Shown one piece after another: positions 1 through 14,772 of a stretch of 64,000 bases of DNA. A program made the position numbers and the translations under genes. The notes under the pieces are model-generated. The model ran no database searches. It saw nothing but the letters and a program-made list of their open reading frames with translations, and was not told the origin of the DNA. The stretch's first letter is position 1; each line of letters begins with the position of its first letter. The stretch covers positions 29,777 to 93,776 of the forward strand of contig JABVXV010000253.1 in the NCBI GenBank assembly GCA_013365325.1, in the 5' to 3' direction. This DNA comes from Dipetalonema caudispina (taxonomy: Eukaryota > Nematoda > Chromadorea > Rhabditida > Onchocercidae).

Positions 1-186
1 AAAGAAGGATTTTTTTTAGCATATTTATACTGTCTATTTGTTTATAACTAAACTTTTTCTAAAAATTATTTTTTAAATCATGACTAATGAATAGTTTAAA
101 ATAAATTATGATTATTTTTAATGATTCTAACATGCATGTTTACTCACTTGTTGTGTTTTTTCCTTTTTTTTTTTTTTTTTTTGAAG

Positions 187-234
187 GAGTGTTGCTACCT
201 CATCAACACCAATATTTCCAACTGATGGTTTCGA
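187..234 (+). CDS. ptp-3: LAR exon 1 of window: FN1 (small exon, tentative)
   Basis: A 48-nt exon between a poly-T tract ending in AG (185-186) and a GTAAGT donor at 235. An in-frame TGA at 182-184 forces the start at 187. It reads [16 protein letters not shown] and splices in phase 2 to the next exon (GA|G). Ser/Thr/Pro content is unusual for the middle of an FNIII fold, so this may be a small optional loop exon in FN1. The 778-nt intron that follows contains only AT-rich sequence and short chance ORFs. Confidence 0.5.
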
Positions 235-3200
235 GTAAGTTATTAAATTTGAATTGATACTTCAACTATTCATAGTAAGCAATAAATAATATTGATCAGT
301 CAATAGTGACTTAATTAATTAGTCAATAATCGTATTATTGATTTATTTGCTGATTTTCTATTGTTAGAATTTAAAGCATCCATACTATCTAGCAATTTTA
401 TATTTGTAATTCAGCCCATTGCTAACTTAAATGTTACTGCATGTAAAACTTACCAAATTCACAATAAAGATTTTTAAAAAAAAGTTAAATTTCAATTTCC
501 TATGTTTATTTTTGCCGAAAAATGTCAGCATTTCTAGAAGTTGCTATATCGCTTAGAAGTATTTTTACACAAAAATTATATCATCAAGACGAACAATTTT
601 TTTTTTCTAATGCTAAAAATACGTATTTTTTCTTATTTGCTAAGCAAATAAAATATTTGATTATTTACTTGGTAATTTTTGAAGTAAAAATTTTCAGCGA
701 TGAAAATATAACGAAATTTGGTGATTATTTCACGTATAACTTGAAAAAATTTATATATTTGGATGAGATTAGCTTCTTTTTGGTTGTTTTTTGAAATGTC
801 ATAAAAAGTTTCATTTTTCAAAATAAGAAATCGATAAACAAACAATAGTATCATTGAGCATTACATAATTATGCTACTTAAATATTCAATGTCTAATTCG
901 TCATAAGATTTTTGGACAGATTTATTCCAGTAAACTAGGAATAATTAAAAGTTTCACACTAAGTTTTTCTTCTTCCTCTTCCTCATAAGACTTTTGCATG
1001 ATGATATTTCAGGTATGATGAAGGATCATTCAAGCAGAAAGAAGTAAGTGCAAATGTCACCACGGTTGTTATCACTGAATTGGAACCTTATCAGGTTTGT
1101 TAAAAATCAAGCTAGAAGATTGTTATATAAAACAGAATATTATTGAACAAAATTATGCAATAATCAGTCCACCAAAAATATGATATCAGTTTAAGTTAGT
1201 AATCAAAAAAAATTAGAAATTCTTCTTTCTTTCAAAACTTTTCATCCTTTTTTTTTCTTTTAGTTATACGAAATCACAGTATCATCTGTTAATATAATTG
1301 GCCGTGGTACTGCAAGTTTGCCAAAGGAGGTGCAAACGGATGAAACAGAGCCAAGTAGTCCACCACAGAAGGTACAGGCTCGAGCTTTAAGCCGAAGTTC
1401 TATTTTAGTTCGTTGGGAACCACCAAGAAAACCAAATGGACAGATTACGGTAAGAATTGATGAAATTGTTTTTAAATTTTGGAGATTTTCCTTTTGAATA
1501 AAAATACAATAGAAAGTATTTTCAGCTGAAATAAAACTTTCGTTTGTTTTTCGAATTTTAGTCTAAATTGGTTAAATCATTTAAAAATTTAAATTAAACA
1601 AAATTCTATATTTCTAGGGATATACCATTTACTACACCAATTTGGAATCAACGACACCATACTCTTTGTGGAAAACAGTAAATTTTGTATTAAATTTAAA
1701 TTATGACATTAACCTTTTGCTAATAAATATATACCAAATAATTAGAGAAGCATATGACAATCTTAATTATATGGAATGAAAAATAAATTTAAATAAATAT
1801 TAAGATTGGAATAAATTTTCCAGAAATTTACATTTTAATATGTTGTATGATGTTGCAAAAATTATTGGAAATAAATAACCGAAGAAGAGGGAAATTAATG
1901 ATGTTTGGTTGGGAACTTAATTTAAATTAATGAATGATAAAATTTTGTAATTGTCATCATTTATCTTTTAGCAAGAAACCAAATCGGATGAGTTAATTGC
2001 AACGATAACAAATTTAGAATTTGAAAGTATTTATTACATTCATGTACAAGCAAGAAATGCTAAAGGATTAAGTCCAATGTCTCAACTTGCAACAGTTTTC
2101 ACAAGACAAGGAAGTAAGAAAAATTTTATTTTTCATCATACCAATTAAATACTTTTATTATTTTATATTCAAAGTTTGAAATTATCAATTATCACCTTTT
2201 TTATTTATTAATATTAAATCGATTTTGTTAACAAATATTAGTTATTAGTTACGCAATATTAAACTTAATTTTTTTATTTGAATAACGTACAATATTTACT
2301 ATTTTCAAAAATTAACAAATTTTGGTAAAGTATATTTTAAGAAATTTCAAAATATTTTGAAACTTTAATAAATCATCGAGAAATGCAAGACATTGCACAA
2401 TTTTGTCTCTTTATAACTGTCATATATTTTAATTCAAAAAAAAAAAAGGAGGGGTAAACAGGTAATGTTCAAATTTAAATATCTAACTAATATCGTCAAA
2501 ATCAAGATTATTATTGAAACCATCTGGTTGTTTAGTGTACGAATTCTTTCTTTTACTGATAAACCGATTTCATACCGGACATCGGACTTTCATGATATTT
2601 GCCTGTTATCAAATCAATCTTAACTAATTAATTATTATCATTATCAGATTATTTGGTTCCTTAATGATTACCATTATCGTCTTCAGTTAAAAAAAAAAAA
2701 ATATTTTCCAATTATACCTTTTTTTTACGTATAATTTTCCTCTTTTTTTCCGAACCAATTCATTTTCCGTACTGTCCATATAATGTTTCCGGAAAATTTG
2801 AAATCTATTAAATTGATTAATTTAATAATTAATTCTTGCAATCTTCTTATAGTTCCTGGACAACCAACAGGTCTCACAGCAAAAGTTCTCGATTCACATC
2901 GAATTCAACTTACATGGGATAAGCCGTTACATTCATATAATATTATCGGTTATTCAATTCATTTCAACGCATCAACTGGAAGCAGTCGAGAATTAATACT
3001 TACAATACCAACAGAAAAGCATATCATCGATGGATTACTTCCTGATACCTTTTATTCTTTTCGGTTAGGCATATTTCAGTATTTGTTTGTACGTGTGTGT
3101 GTCTGTGTGTGTGTGTGTCTGTGTGTGTGTGTGTGTCTGTGTGTGTGTGTGTGTATTTTACTTATTGATAAAAATTTAATTATTTAATAGAAAAATAAGA

Positions 3201-6200
3201 AATTTGATTTAATTTCGAAAATTTTGAAATAAATAGAATAAAAAATGATAATGAAAGTGCTATTTATATGGGTAAAGTTAGTTTCTAAAATTAGTTGCAA
3301 AGAAGGAATCATTTAGTAGATGAATAAAATCAGTTAATTCAATAAATTTAAGTAATTTTCGAAAGAAAGACAAATTTGAATATGAATGAAATGATTATTA
3401 TTTGAAAAATTTTCACCTATTGTTCATTTCTTTCTTCTCTTTCTTCTTTGTTGTAATGGAATCGTTTTTGTGTAAAATTTAAAAAATTTTTTCAAATTTT
3501 CATATTTTAAAATATTGAGAAATTTAATCACAATTTTTTCTCTTTCTTACATGTATATTTTAGTTTAATTATTGCAGGGTAGCAGCTCGATCAGCAAGAG
3601 GTATTGGAGCATTTTGCGCAGATGTTACTGTGAAAACACATCCAAATGGTGAGAATTTTTGAAAATTTCAAATTTCTGCAAAAATTTTTTTTTAAAAAAA
3701 AAAAAAAACTGATTAATTATATAATTATTCTTTCTACCATTTATCAGTCGTTTTATTTGCTTTTTAATTTACGGCAAACATGACGAATATATTAATTGAT
3801 GTGACAATGCAAATTGTCGAATCTAAATAAATTTCATTTTGATCTATCCAATTACGATCTATTAATGTATTATATAAACATTACAAATTTCTAATTTGCT
3901 TTTAAAGTTAAACAGCAATTAAATGGCTAATTAAATGACCAAATGACCGATCAATAAGCAATAAATATAATAAATGATATTGTGCAGCTTATATTTGCAT
4001 GTATTGTTTTGTAAATATACATAAAATCATTTGTGCCATTATTGGTTAGTTCGTGTTAATTTGATCAGTTGCAGAAATTTCCATAGATTTTCATTTCTAA
4101 TTTTAGTTACAAAATTTGATTTTCAAAATTATTGTAATTGTGTATTTACATATGTTGTAGTTGAAGTGTTTGTTGTTGTTTTGTTACAGTTCCAACAGTT
4201 TCACCAAAAATTATTGTACTAAAAGCGCTTTCATCACAATCCTTATTTATTCACTGGAAAGCACCATTATTAGAATATCAGAAAGGTAAAATTCGGAATT
4301 ACCTGATACGTTGGCGTCCAATTCTGGTAAACAATGAAACGGAACATAGTAAAATATGGCAAAGTGATGAAGATGATGAAGAATTATTGTCTGGAAAAAT
4401 TGAAAAAAGCGAAAAACGATGGTTGGAAATGATTCAAGATGCTACATTAGATAATAGTGCGATTATCAAAGGATTAAATCCAAATACGAAATATGAAGTA
4501 AGCATTGCAGCCGGTACTGATATGGGTTATGGACCTGGAAGTGAACCGGAAGAAGCGCAAACTGATGAAGATGGTTGGTGTTGTTATTTGCAATTTTTAC
4601 GATTTGCATGCATGCTTTTGTTTATTTTATTTTTTTTTAATGCTATTGAATAGTTAAATAAATTTAAAAAAAAAAAAGGAAAAAACACTGATATATTATT
4701 CTATTATATCATTATCATATTCAATCTATAATTTATCAGATTTTATACCATAAAATTTGGTATTTGTAATATTTTTATTAATATAATCGCTATTATTAAA
4801 ACTTTAAATATTTTAAAAATTTGTAACTGTGTAGTGAAATTTTAATTAAAATTAAATTGCTACATAAAATTTTTTCAAAAACAATTTTTACAAAGCTTCA
4901 CATAATTTTTGTTCTAAATTAATTTTGGAAAATTGATAATATTTAAATTTAAAAAAAAAAAAACGAAAAAGAAGATTTTTAATTAATTTGAATTCAAGAA
5001 TCAAATATAGCAACGCAACATAGACCAGGTAAGTAGTCATAGATTTCATTTAAATGTTGTAATTGTGTAAATGTTTCATTGGTACATTGCATGAATGTTA
5101 AATATAAATATTGATTAAATTTATTTGGTAAGCAGAATTAAAATCATAATTTCAAAATTATAATTTTATGAACAAGAAGATGTCTTATTCTATCTCTTAA
5201 CTTGTTAATATATCATTAACATTACTTATCATGCTCTGAAAAAAATATAAATATTATGAAGTTTTCATGACGAAAACTATACATTAATTTATAAATGATG
5301 TTTGAGATTTAAGTTTTACTAAATTTGTTGAAAAAATAAAAATGATTAAACAAAGACGATGAAAAAAAAAAACATATATGTCCAATGATTACTTATTCAA
5401 TAACAAATATTAATTTATGCAAATTATCGCTTTATTTATTTATTTTTTTTTTCACACGATATTACCATTTATAGTAACAAAAGTTTTTTGCCAGCTTCTC
5501 AATCAAAATTTTATTAATTGAAATTCTATCAAGATAACAGGAAAAATTTTATGTAAACATTTTATTCAGTCTATGTCGTTTTCGAATTTTCATGAACAAT
5601 TGAAAATTCCGAATTATATAATTTTAATGCTTTGCATTGTTTTCACTTTGCACAAGTCAATTTGTTCTCATAATTAATAGGGAAAATTTTGACTTCACAG
5701 GAAAAACTTAAACTATTTACTATCGTTTTTTATCACAATGTAAATTACCTAAATTATGAAATGCCAACTTATTTCTTTGATCTTCGTGTTTGTCATTAAT
5801 TTTAAACAAATTAAAAAAAAAAAAAATTCTCTATTAAATCATTTTGTACTATCAGTTATTGTCTTTCGGCATTCAGATCATCCATTACAGTCAAAAATAA
5901 TTTTACATCAATTGAAAATTTAAATTCAACGATCAGGGAAAGATACAATTATTCGAAATATGCAAGTAATTAGTGTAATGTGCATTAACGAGCAATTTTT
6001 ATCATTACTATTTAAAATTAAAATTAAAAATGTAATATCTGCGGAGGGAAATTTGAATTTCATATAGTATTACTAAAAATTTGTGTTATTCAATTTTTTA
6101 CGGATTAATTTAATATAATTTTTCCAATACAGTTGAACATTTAATGTAATTTAATTTGATAAAACTGGACAAGAAAGATGCAAAACATTGATTAATTGTT

Positions 6201-6682
6201 TGCTAATTACTTCTAATCGTTTAATAATACAGAAAATTACTGATAGTACAAAATGATTTGCAGTATTTTTGTTATGAAAAATTTTTCAATATTACAAGCA
6301 AACTTTTTTTGCATTTAACTGGATTTAATCACTTTGTGAAATAATTAAAATTCTTTTCTTTCATAATCCATCAAATTTTGTTCACTATAAAATCAAGTTT
6401 TTGATTTTCACATCATTCATTTTTACTATTTTAATAAAAAATAGAAAAATCTTCTTGTATCATCGAATTTAATTTTTCACCTATGTAGCAAATACTTTTT
6501 GGAAGAAAACGAAAATATCGATAATAGTGGAAAATATGGTTGTGAAATATTTCAACGATTAATAAAGTGAAGTGATTTAGTGGAAAATTTTAAATTTTTA
6601 TTTCAATTCTTGTCATCGTAATCGATTTTGCTTCATTACAATCGAATTCTTCAAATTTTTCATCTTACTGAATTTGTTCTTG

Positions 6683-6713
<31 letters not shown>

Positions 6714-8318
6714 AAGAAGGAAAATAGCAGTATGGTTTAAAAATCAGAAAGTGTGAATTATTTCGAATAATACTAATTCTATGGTGAAAAAATTTCTAAA
6801 TTTTAAAAGGAAACTAAAAAATTTCTAGGAATTAAACCTATGACGTTTAAATGCTAGTAATTTGTAATAGCTTTAATATTCGATTAAATCTAATTTAATT
6901 TACTTCATAATTAATTGATAAGACTTTTTTTAATTGCCTAAATAATTTATTCACTTATAACTATAAAAATTGATAGTTCGAAATATTTCTGAATAAACTT
7001 TTATCTTTTTTTTTTCTTTTTTTTTTTTTTTTGTAAATAGCACAGTTATTTGTGCATCATTTTTCATTCGTATGAGAAATATAAATCATTAATAATACAT
7101 TTAAATTTATCCAACAATTAATCATTGTTGCTGTTGTTGTTGTTATTGTTGTTGTTGATAAGAGGAATCAAAATTGATAACACTAACATACCAATTCATT
7201 AATTGTCATTTTTTTATTTTGATTAATTAACAGAAAACTATTAATACTGCTAATATCAATTATTAATATAACATTATACTATCATTATTGATATTTCAAT
7301 TGCAAATTCTATTTTAAAGCATGTGGAATGATGTAAAATTCAATTTTTACTCAATAAGTTTATTATTAACAAGAAAGAAATATGCTAATTTCAAAATCTA
7401 TCTCATTTTAAGATTTGAATTTTTGATTCGAGACGTTTTTTTTTGTTTCCATTTTCAAATTCATCTATTTTCTCATCATATTTCCATTGTGAATGAATGT
7501 AAGAATTTGCCTGATCGTTTTCATTTGTTGTTAGAATTTGACGTTATTTTTGCTATTAACGAAACTATGAATGAAAAAGAAAAAAGAAAAAAACTATCGA
7601 AATTTCCACTTAAATGATTAATTTTATTCTTCTTATCATTTTTAATGACAAGTTTGTTATTAATTTTAATTCTAAATTATTTTATTATATATCATATTAA
7701 TATATTCTATGGAAAATTTAAGTTGAAAGTCAAAAACAAACTTGATAAATCATTCAATTAGAAAAAAAAAAAAATTTGAAATCTGCCAAATTTTTTATAA
7801 TTAGAAGTTTTAACTTAAATTTTATCGAAAAAATATCCCATAAATTATTAAAAAACCATAAAATACTCCCCGAATTGTTATTTAATTTTTCATAAATTTA
7901 AACTTTATGCTATTGTAAAAAAAGGAAGAAAGCAATTTGAGCAATTTTACTAATTTTATTTGACTTTTTACAAATTTAAACTTCATGTTGTTATGAAGAA
8001 AGGAAAAAAGTAATTTAAACAATTTCATCAATTATTTTCACTTCCTCACCTATCTCTTCTTTTATTCATTTCCATTCCTACATTGTCCTATTATTCATTT
8101 TCATAGAAAAAATTTGTTTGAAGCAATTTTCTGATGAATTTATAAAATTTATGAGAATGTAATTTTTCGTAGATAATTGGTTAGATAATGGGAAACTATT
8201 AAAGTACTTTTTGAGGTAAAAGTAATTTCGGCACAATCAAATCAATGCTTAAATGTAATTGTGATACATTTTTAAATTTTTCACTTTCTATTGCTATCAT
8301 TATCATCAATATTATAGC

Positions 8319-8388
<70 letters not shown>

Positions 8389-8408
8389 GTTATTATTATT
8401 ATTACTAC

Positions 8409-8486
<78 letters not shown>

Positions 8487-9528
8487 CATTATTATTATTA
8501 TTATTATCGTTATTACTATTATAAATTACCTAACACTCTTATTCTTATTGCTTTTGCTATTATTTGTTATTTTCGACTAATTTTATTTGTATCATATTTC
8601 AACTTTTTTTTCTTTAATTTATCACATAATATTGAACCATATTTATTTTGTTTACTTAATTGTAATTTTACAAAAAGTTTCGCGAACAATTTCAATTTCC
8701 ATTTCAATAATTTTATGTATGTAATGATAATAAGGCGAATTATGTACTGAAGTATGTAAAAATAGATTTATAAAAAAAAAAAGTAATAATTTTAAAGTGA
8801 AATTTCATATGATATTCAAAAATAAACTAATAAACATTTGATCATTTTATTAATATCATTTTTGCTTCCTTATGCAGTTTGATAGATCTTTAAAAAATTT
8901 TTGAAAACAATATCGAAGCATTATTATTATTATTAAATGAAAAATTTCTTACATACATATAAATGAACGTTGCTTTTAGAATTTTCAAAAAATTTGAAAT
9001 TTATTTTAATTGCATTTTATACTAAATGTTTTTCTAATAAACATACTGATAAGTTTTACAGTAAAAATGGATAGCAACGAATTTATCAGCAGTGGTGTAG
9101 GATTGTAAAATTTTGATAAGCTAAATTTAAAATGTTTCGAAGGATTTGATTAGAACAAAATATGAATTTGAGATAAAATGTAAAAACCTGAAGATTCAAC
9201 AAATATGAATTGGCAAATTTTGAAATTTAACAAACAGAAAACAAAATTTGTGAGGTATTTAATGAAAAAAATTAATCAATCTTTAAATAAAATGATTTAG
9301 AGAAAAAAGACATATTTCTGTTTGAAACATTTCAACAAAAAATTGGAAGAAGGAAGAGTTAACAAATTTTTTAATTTTCATATTCTCATATTTACGGTAA
9401 AATTTATCTTCCAAGGATAGGACGATAATATCGGTAATATCTTTTTTTGCTTTAAAAAATTTCCATTAACGCATGATTTATAAACGATTCTTTGCAAAAT
9501 ACTTTGCATGCCATTGTTTCCGAAATTG

Positions 9529-9561
<33 letters not shown>

Positions 9562-12500
9562 GAATTAAAAAAAAGGAAAAAAAAAAGAAGGACTTATGGA
9601 AATGATTATCTAATAACAATTTTGGAAAAATGATGAACTACTAAAGTTTTTCTAAAATCCTATATATATATATATATAGATTTATTGATTAAGATTAAGG
9701 AATAACAAATAAAAATATTTTTTTTTTTTTTGCATTTTTTAATTCATTAATATATTGTTAGCATTATCATCTCGTTAAGATTGATTTGAAACTACCTATA
9801 ATTACTTATTATTATTAGTATTTTAATTCTGATGATCATATTCAAATTAGATTATGCATATTAGTGTGGCGGCACATATAATGAAAATAGTGATAATTAT
9901 TGATGAATTATTTACTATTATTATTATTATTATTATCATTACCATTATCATTATCAATATTATTTTCATTACCATTATTATTATTATTACCTTCATTAAT
10001 TATTACTATTAACATAATTATTTTGCTTATTTCTAGTAATAACATCAAGTATCATAGAGTATAAATAAGATATCATATGGGAATATTTATTCCAAATTAA
10101 TTAATATTGATACCTGTTGAGATTACACCTGTAATTTTAACTAGCTAACATTATTTATGATGAAAAAAAGGAAAAAAGTTTGTAAAATGCCATTTACCTG
10201 GAATAAAAAAATACGAAGAAGGTAATATAAAAGAGATGAAAATGACCTTGACAAATGATGGGGAAAGGTATAAAATGATGGGGAGATAAATTGTATGATG
10301 GGAAGGTTAATTAAAATAGGACGGGGGTATGGGAGACGGGGGGTTGAAAAGCGGTAGACGGGGGGAAATGAGAGAGGTAAAAATGATGCATCATATCATC
10401 CGATTAAATTTCTTCATCGATCAAAATTAACAATTTCTCTCTTTTGCTACCTTACCATTTTATGTTTATATGATAAAATGTGTAAAAATTATTGATATCT
10501 TAGTAAATAATTATTTTATATGATAATTAATTACTTCTATCCTCTATCATCTTTCCATATCATTTCTAATTTTTATCCTATTTTGATATAATTATTAAAT
10601 AATTATTTCTATTTTTCTTAATATCATACTAGTATTTTATCGTAATAGATTGTTAATTGTATATAAATGATAATTAATAATGATAAATTGATATTACTGA
10701 TATAAAATTGTTTACGTGAATCATACCTTTGTATTTTCTTATCTTGTAACCACGTAAATTACGTAAGCAATTTTAAATAACACTTATAATTATAATATAA
10801 TATAATTATAATTCAAAAACCAAGATTTTTGAATTTTATTCCTTCATTTCCAAAAAAAAAAAAAAAAAAAAAAGTCGGGGGAAGATAAAATATTTGTTAA
10901 GATTAAGCTAATTTATTTTGTTCAAACTTACTCATACCCTTTAACATAAGCATTTTCATCATTCATTTCATCTAATTCATACATATCTAATGACTTAATG
11001 CTGTCATTTAATCCATATATTTGTTGGCTAAATTAAATTTGCCATTTACATAAAAATATCAAAAAAAAAAAAAAAAAAATAGCAAATTTTAACTTTGATC
11101 AAATCTTATCAATTATAATCTTTCCAATAATTTATTAAATAAACCTAATATAAAAAAAATAATAATAAGCTAATTTATGCATATTTAAAATATCAATATA
11201 TAATAGTTAAGCGAGCAAAAAAAAAAAAAGAAAAATTTACAAAGGCAGAAAAAAAAAATCTGTTTAACATTTTTTTTTTTTATCCATTAGCTATTTTTAC
11301 TCTCTCTTTCTCTTTCTCTCTTCTCCTTTCTAAGGTTGATTTATTTGCTCATTTATCTATCGATGAAAATTTATTTGATGATAATTACAATAACGATATT
11401 GATTACAATGGTTATCATTATAGACGATTAATGAGTAAATGATATATTAGTTTGATTAATTGAATTGTTTTAATGATTGTATTAGATGATAATTTTGGAT
11501 TGCAATCAACCATGGATTGAAAATGTTTGTTGAAGAAGAAATTTGTTAGTGACAGTGATGATGATGATGATGATGATGTTGATGATAATGATGGTTGTCA
11601 ATGGCATTTTGATCGTTAATATTTGCTGATACAAATCGATCCATTCTATACCATTTAGATGGGTAGAAAAGAGGAGGAAAAGCTTAAAACATCGATACAT
11701 CAATCGTATCATACATACCATTTCAATTATAAAACATCACTCCTCCTCCTCCTCCTATCTCATTTCTCCTCTACCATTACATCTTTTAAAATGTAAAACG
11801 AAAAGCAAAAATTCATCATTTATATGCCATTCTATTAATTAACATTTAATGTTATTTATAATGCTAATTAATAATTGATCAATCTTCCTTTTTTTTTTTT
11901 TTTTTTATTCAAAAATTTCATTTCTATCCCAATTTTTTTTTTGTTCATTTAATTAAAATACTATTCGATTTTAATACGATTAATCATTTATTTTTTTTTT
12001 TTAATTTTAAATTTGCTACTCATTTGATTTTCCTTTTTTATTGTTAATTTCATTTTTAGTAAGAAAAAAAATTACTGTTTTTTGCAAAATTTTATTCTTA
12101 TCTTTTTCTTTTTTTTCCTTTTTTGAATACTTTTAATAGCTAATAATAAATATGCATGTCATTTATTCGTACTATAATTAAATTTTAGACTATTATTAGA
12201 ATTTCTTCTTTATTTTATTTCTTCGGTTCTTTTCTTTACTTTCTTGCAAAATATCGAAACTAGAATAATTAATTAATATAAAATAATAGATCTAGAATAA
12301 CTAATTAGTTTATATCATTCTTACCATCAATGATGATATATGTGTAATTGCAAAATATTTTTTTCAAATGATATTTTTATAAGTATGAGATTTTATCTTC
12401 TGTTAACATTAATTATGATTGTAATTACGATTAAATTAATAATTTAATCGTAATTACAAAAGTTTGAAGTAATAATTTCTGGATTTATTCATGAATCGAA

Positions 12501-13635
12501 AAAGCTATTTCCCCAAGAAATTAGTTATTCATTATTTCATCTCTAATCATTTATTACCTCATTTGCATTCATAGTTTTTCACAAGTTTAATTATGAAAAT
12601 AATTATGCTAATATTTAATCATACATCTTCAATCATTGGATGTTAAAATTTAAAATAGTCTTGAATTTAAAATACTACTCTCAATGATAAGTCATAATCT
12701 GATGATCAGTGCGAATTGTTGCATAAATAATACCTTTTCTTACTTTCTTATATTCATCATTTACTAAATCCTAAGGAACATATGGAATTTTTCGTAACAA
12801 TAACTTTTAAAATCGATGAAAATTAAAAAATTTTTTTAACTTAAATTATACGAAAAATATCAATTTGTTAGAAGATTTTTATACTTACATTTATGATTTT
12901 TTGCAAATTTTTCATTTCAATTTTCTAATGAAATTTAAAAAAGGCTACGATTTTCCCCATTTTGATGAACTATTTGTAGCAATCAATTATTAAGCTTAAA
13001 TAATACACAAAGAATAAATAAGCATCATTACTTTTTTAAGAATTTAAAACGATGAAATTCAAAGTTATATTGAAAGTCAAAATTAAATAAAATACATTGT
13101 GTAATGCAAAAACAAAAGAAATCCACTTTTTTTCTCAACGATTTTTTTTTTTTTTATTACTCGTAATAATCGGAATTAATTTTTATTAAGTATTTTATAA
13201 TCAGTTTATTTGTATAAAGAAATAAACGAAATATTTTGCTAAATTTTATTCTTTTTTTCTTTGTTTTTTGTTTTTTTTTGCTATTTTTCTTTTATGCATT
13301 GTATAATAAAAAGTAAAAGAGGTATGAAAATTTTCAATTTTCATAGGAATTTTAATAACTTTTTTGTTTCCACTCTTTAACTCATCCATGAAATAATTTT
13401 TTGAAATTTCACGAAATTTTTAGAATTGAATAAATGTGAAATGAATGTAAAAGTGAATGCTGTTTTTCTTCTCGTAAATTTTTTTCAATCATTTAGAATT
13501 TTTTTTAGAAAATAATTTAATGGATATCATTGTAAATGAATATAACTTTACGCATCAATAATAATTCATCGTGAAGATGAATTCAATCCTTTTTGCCCAA
13601 TTTTTATAAATGTCATAGCTAAAATTTGCTATGGA

Positions 13636-13669
<34 letters not shown>

Positions 13670-14117
13670 GGAAGTATCATTGAATTGGAAAATTGAATTT
13701 GATATAAAATAAATCTAAAAAGCAACAAATAAATCATGGCTTAGTTCATTATCAACAATAATTTGTGAAATTTATTCAAGAAGCTCATGAAGATTTAACA
13801 ATTGCACGATAAATCTCAAAAAATAATTCATTTGAAAAAGTTGTAAAAATACTTTAAGGACCGTTATTCAATGCTGAAATTTTCGTTTTTTTTTTTTTAT
13901 TTTCAATATAATTTTTCATCTTTTTCTTCATCGTCGTATTCTTGATAAATGAGGGAGAAGAAAGAAGGATTCATTTGATGTCCTCCATCCTTTTTTTTTA
14001 TTCGACATCTACGACATCTTCCTTTTCTTTCCACTTTTTTTTTTTTTTTCATTTCCTTTAACTGTTTGAAGGTCGAAAATGCGCTGTCGTCTGTTGCGTA
14101 TAATTCATCCTATCCTC

Positions 14118-14152
<35 letters not shown>

Positions 14153-14739
14153 ATAATTGATTTGGAATTTGTTATCAGAAGTAAAGTTCGAAAATAGTTC
14201 GTTAAAAAAAAAAAATTTTTTTTTTTTTTTCATCTACCGATCTTTTCAAGTAGTAAAATTTCATTTCCTTTTTTATTTTTTTTTTATTTTTTCTTGTCTA
14301 TAGCAATAACCATTTTCATTTTTATCAATTCATCCGTCTATCCATTCATCTATTGGTCTATCATTCAATTTATCTATCAATCAATCTATCTATCTATCTA
14401 TCTATTCCATCCATATTCATTTATTCGTCTTATTTCATTTTCATCTAATTTTTTTTTTTTTTTTTTTTTAGTTAACATTTTCATGAAATCGATTAAAAGC
14501 GCAGATGTCAAATTTCCTTTTTTCGATTCTTCCATTCATTCATCCTTCTTTTTATTTTTATTTTAAAAATCATTTAATTTCATTGAAATATTTTTTAAAA
14601 ATTTAACAAATGCTACTTTTTTTTTTTCCAAACTGTCGGATCATTTTTATTTTTATAAATTGAAAATTATTGCTTATATCAATAAGTTAGATAGTTTAAA
14701 AAAAAAATGCTTTTTTTTTTTTTTTTTTTTTTTATTTTT

Positions 14740-14772
<33 letters not shown>

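Noticed and set aside
7321..7617. 98-codon open frame with ATG in the FN4/FN5 intron
   Set aside because: Composition is that of the AT-rich background (Phe, Ile, Leu, Lys), with no domain, signal or splice support.
8199..8580. Long poly-Ile/poly-Leu/poly-Asn frames on both strands, also at 18592-19000, 42196-42417 and 42907-43155
   Set aside because: They are translations of ATT/AAT microsatellites in every frame, without start context, splice sites or complex sequence.
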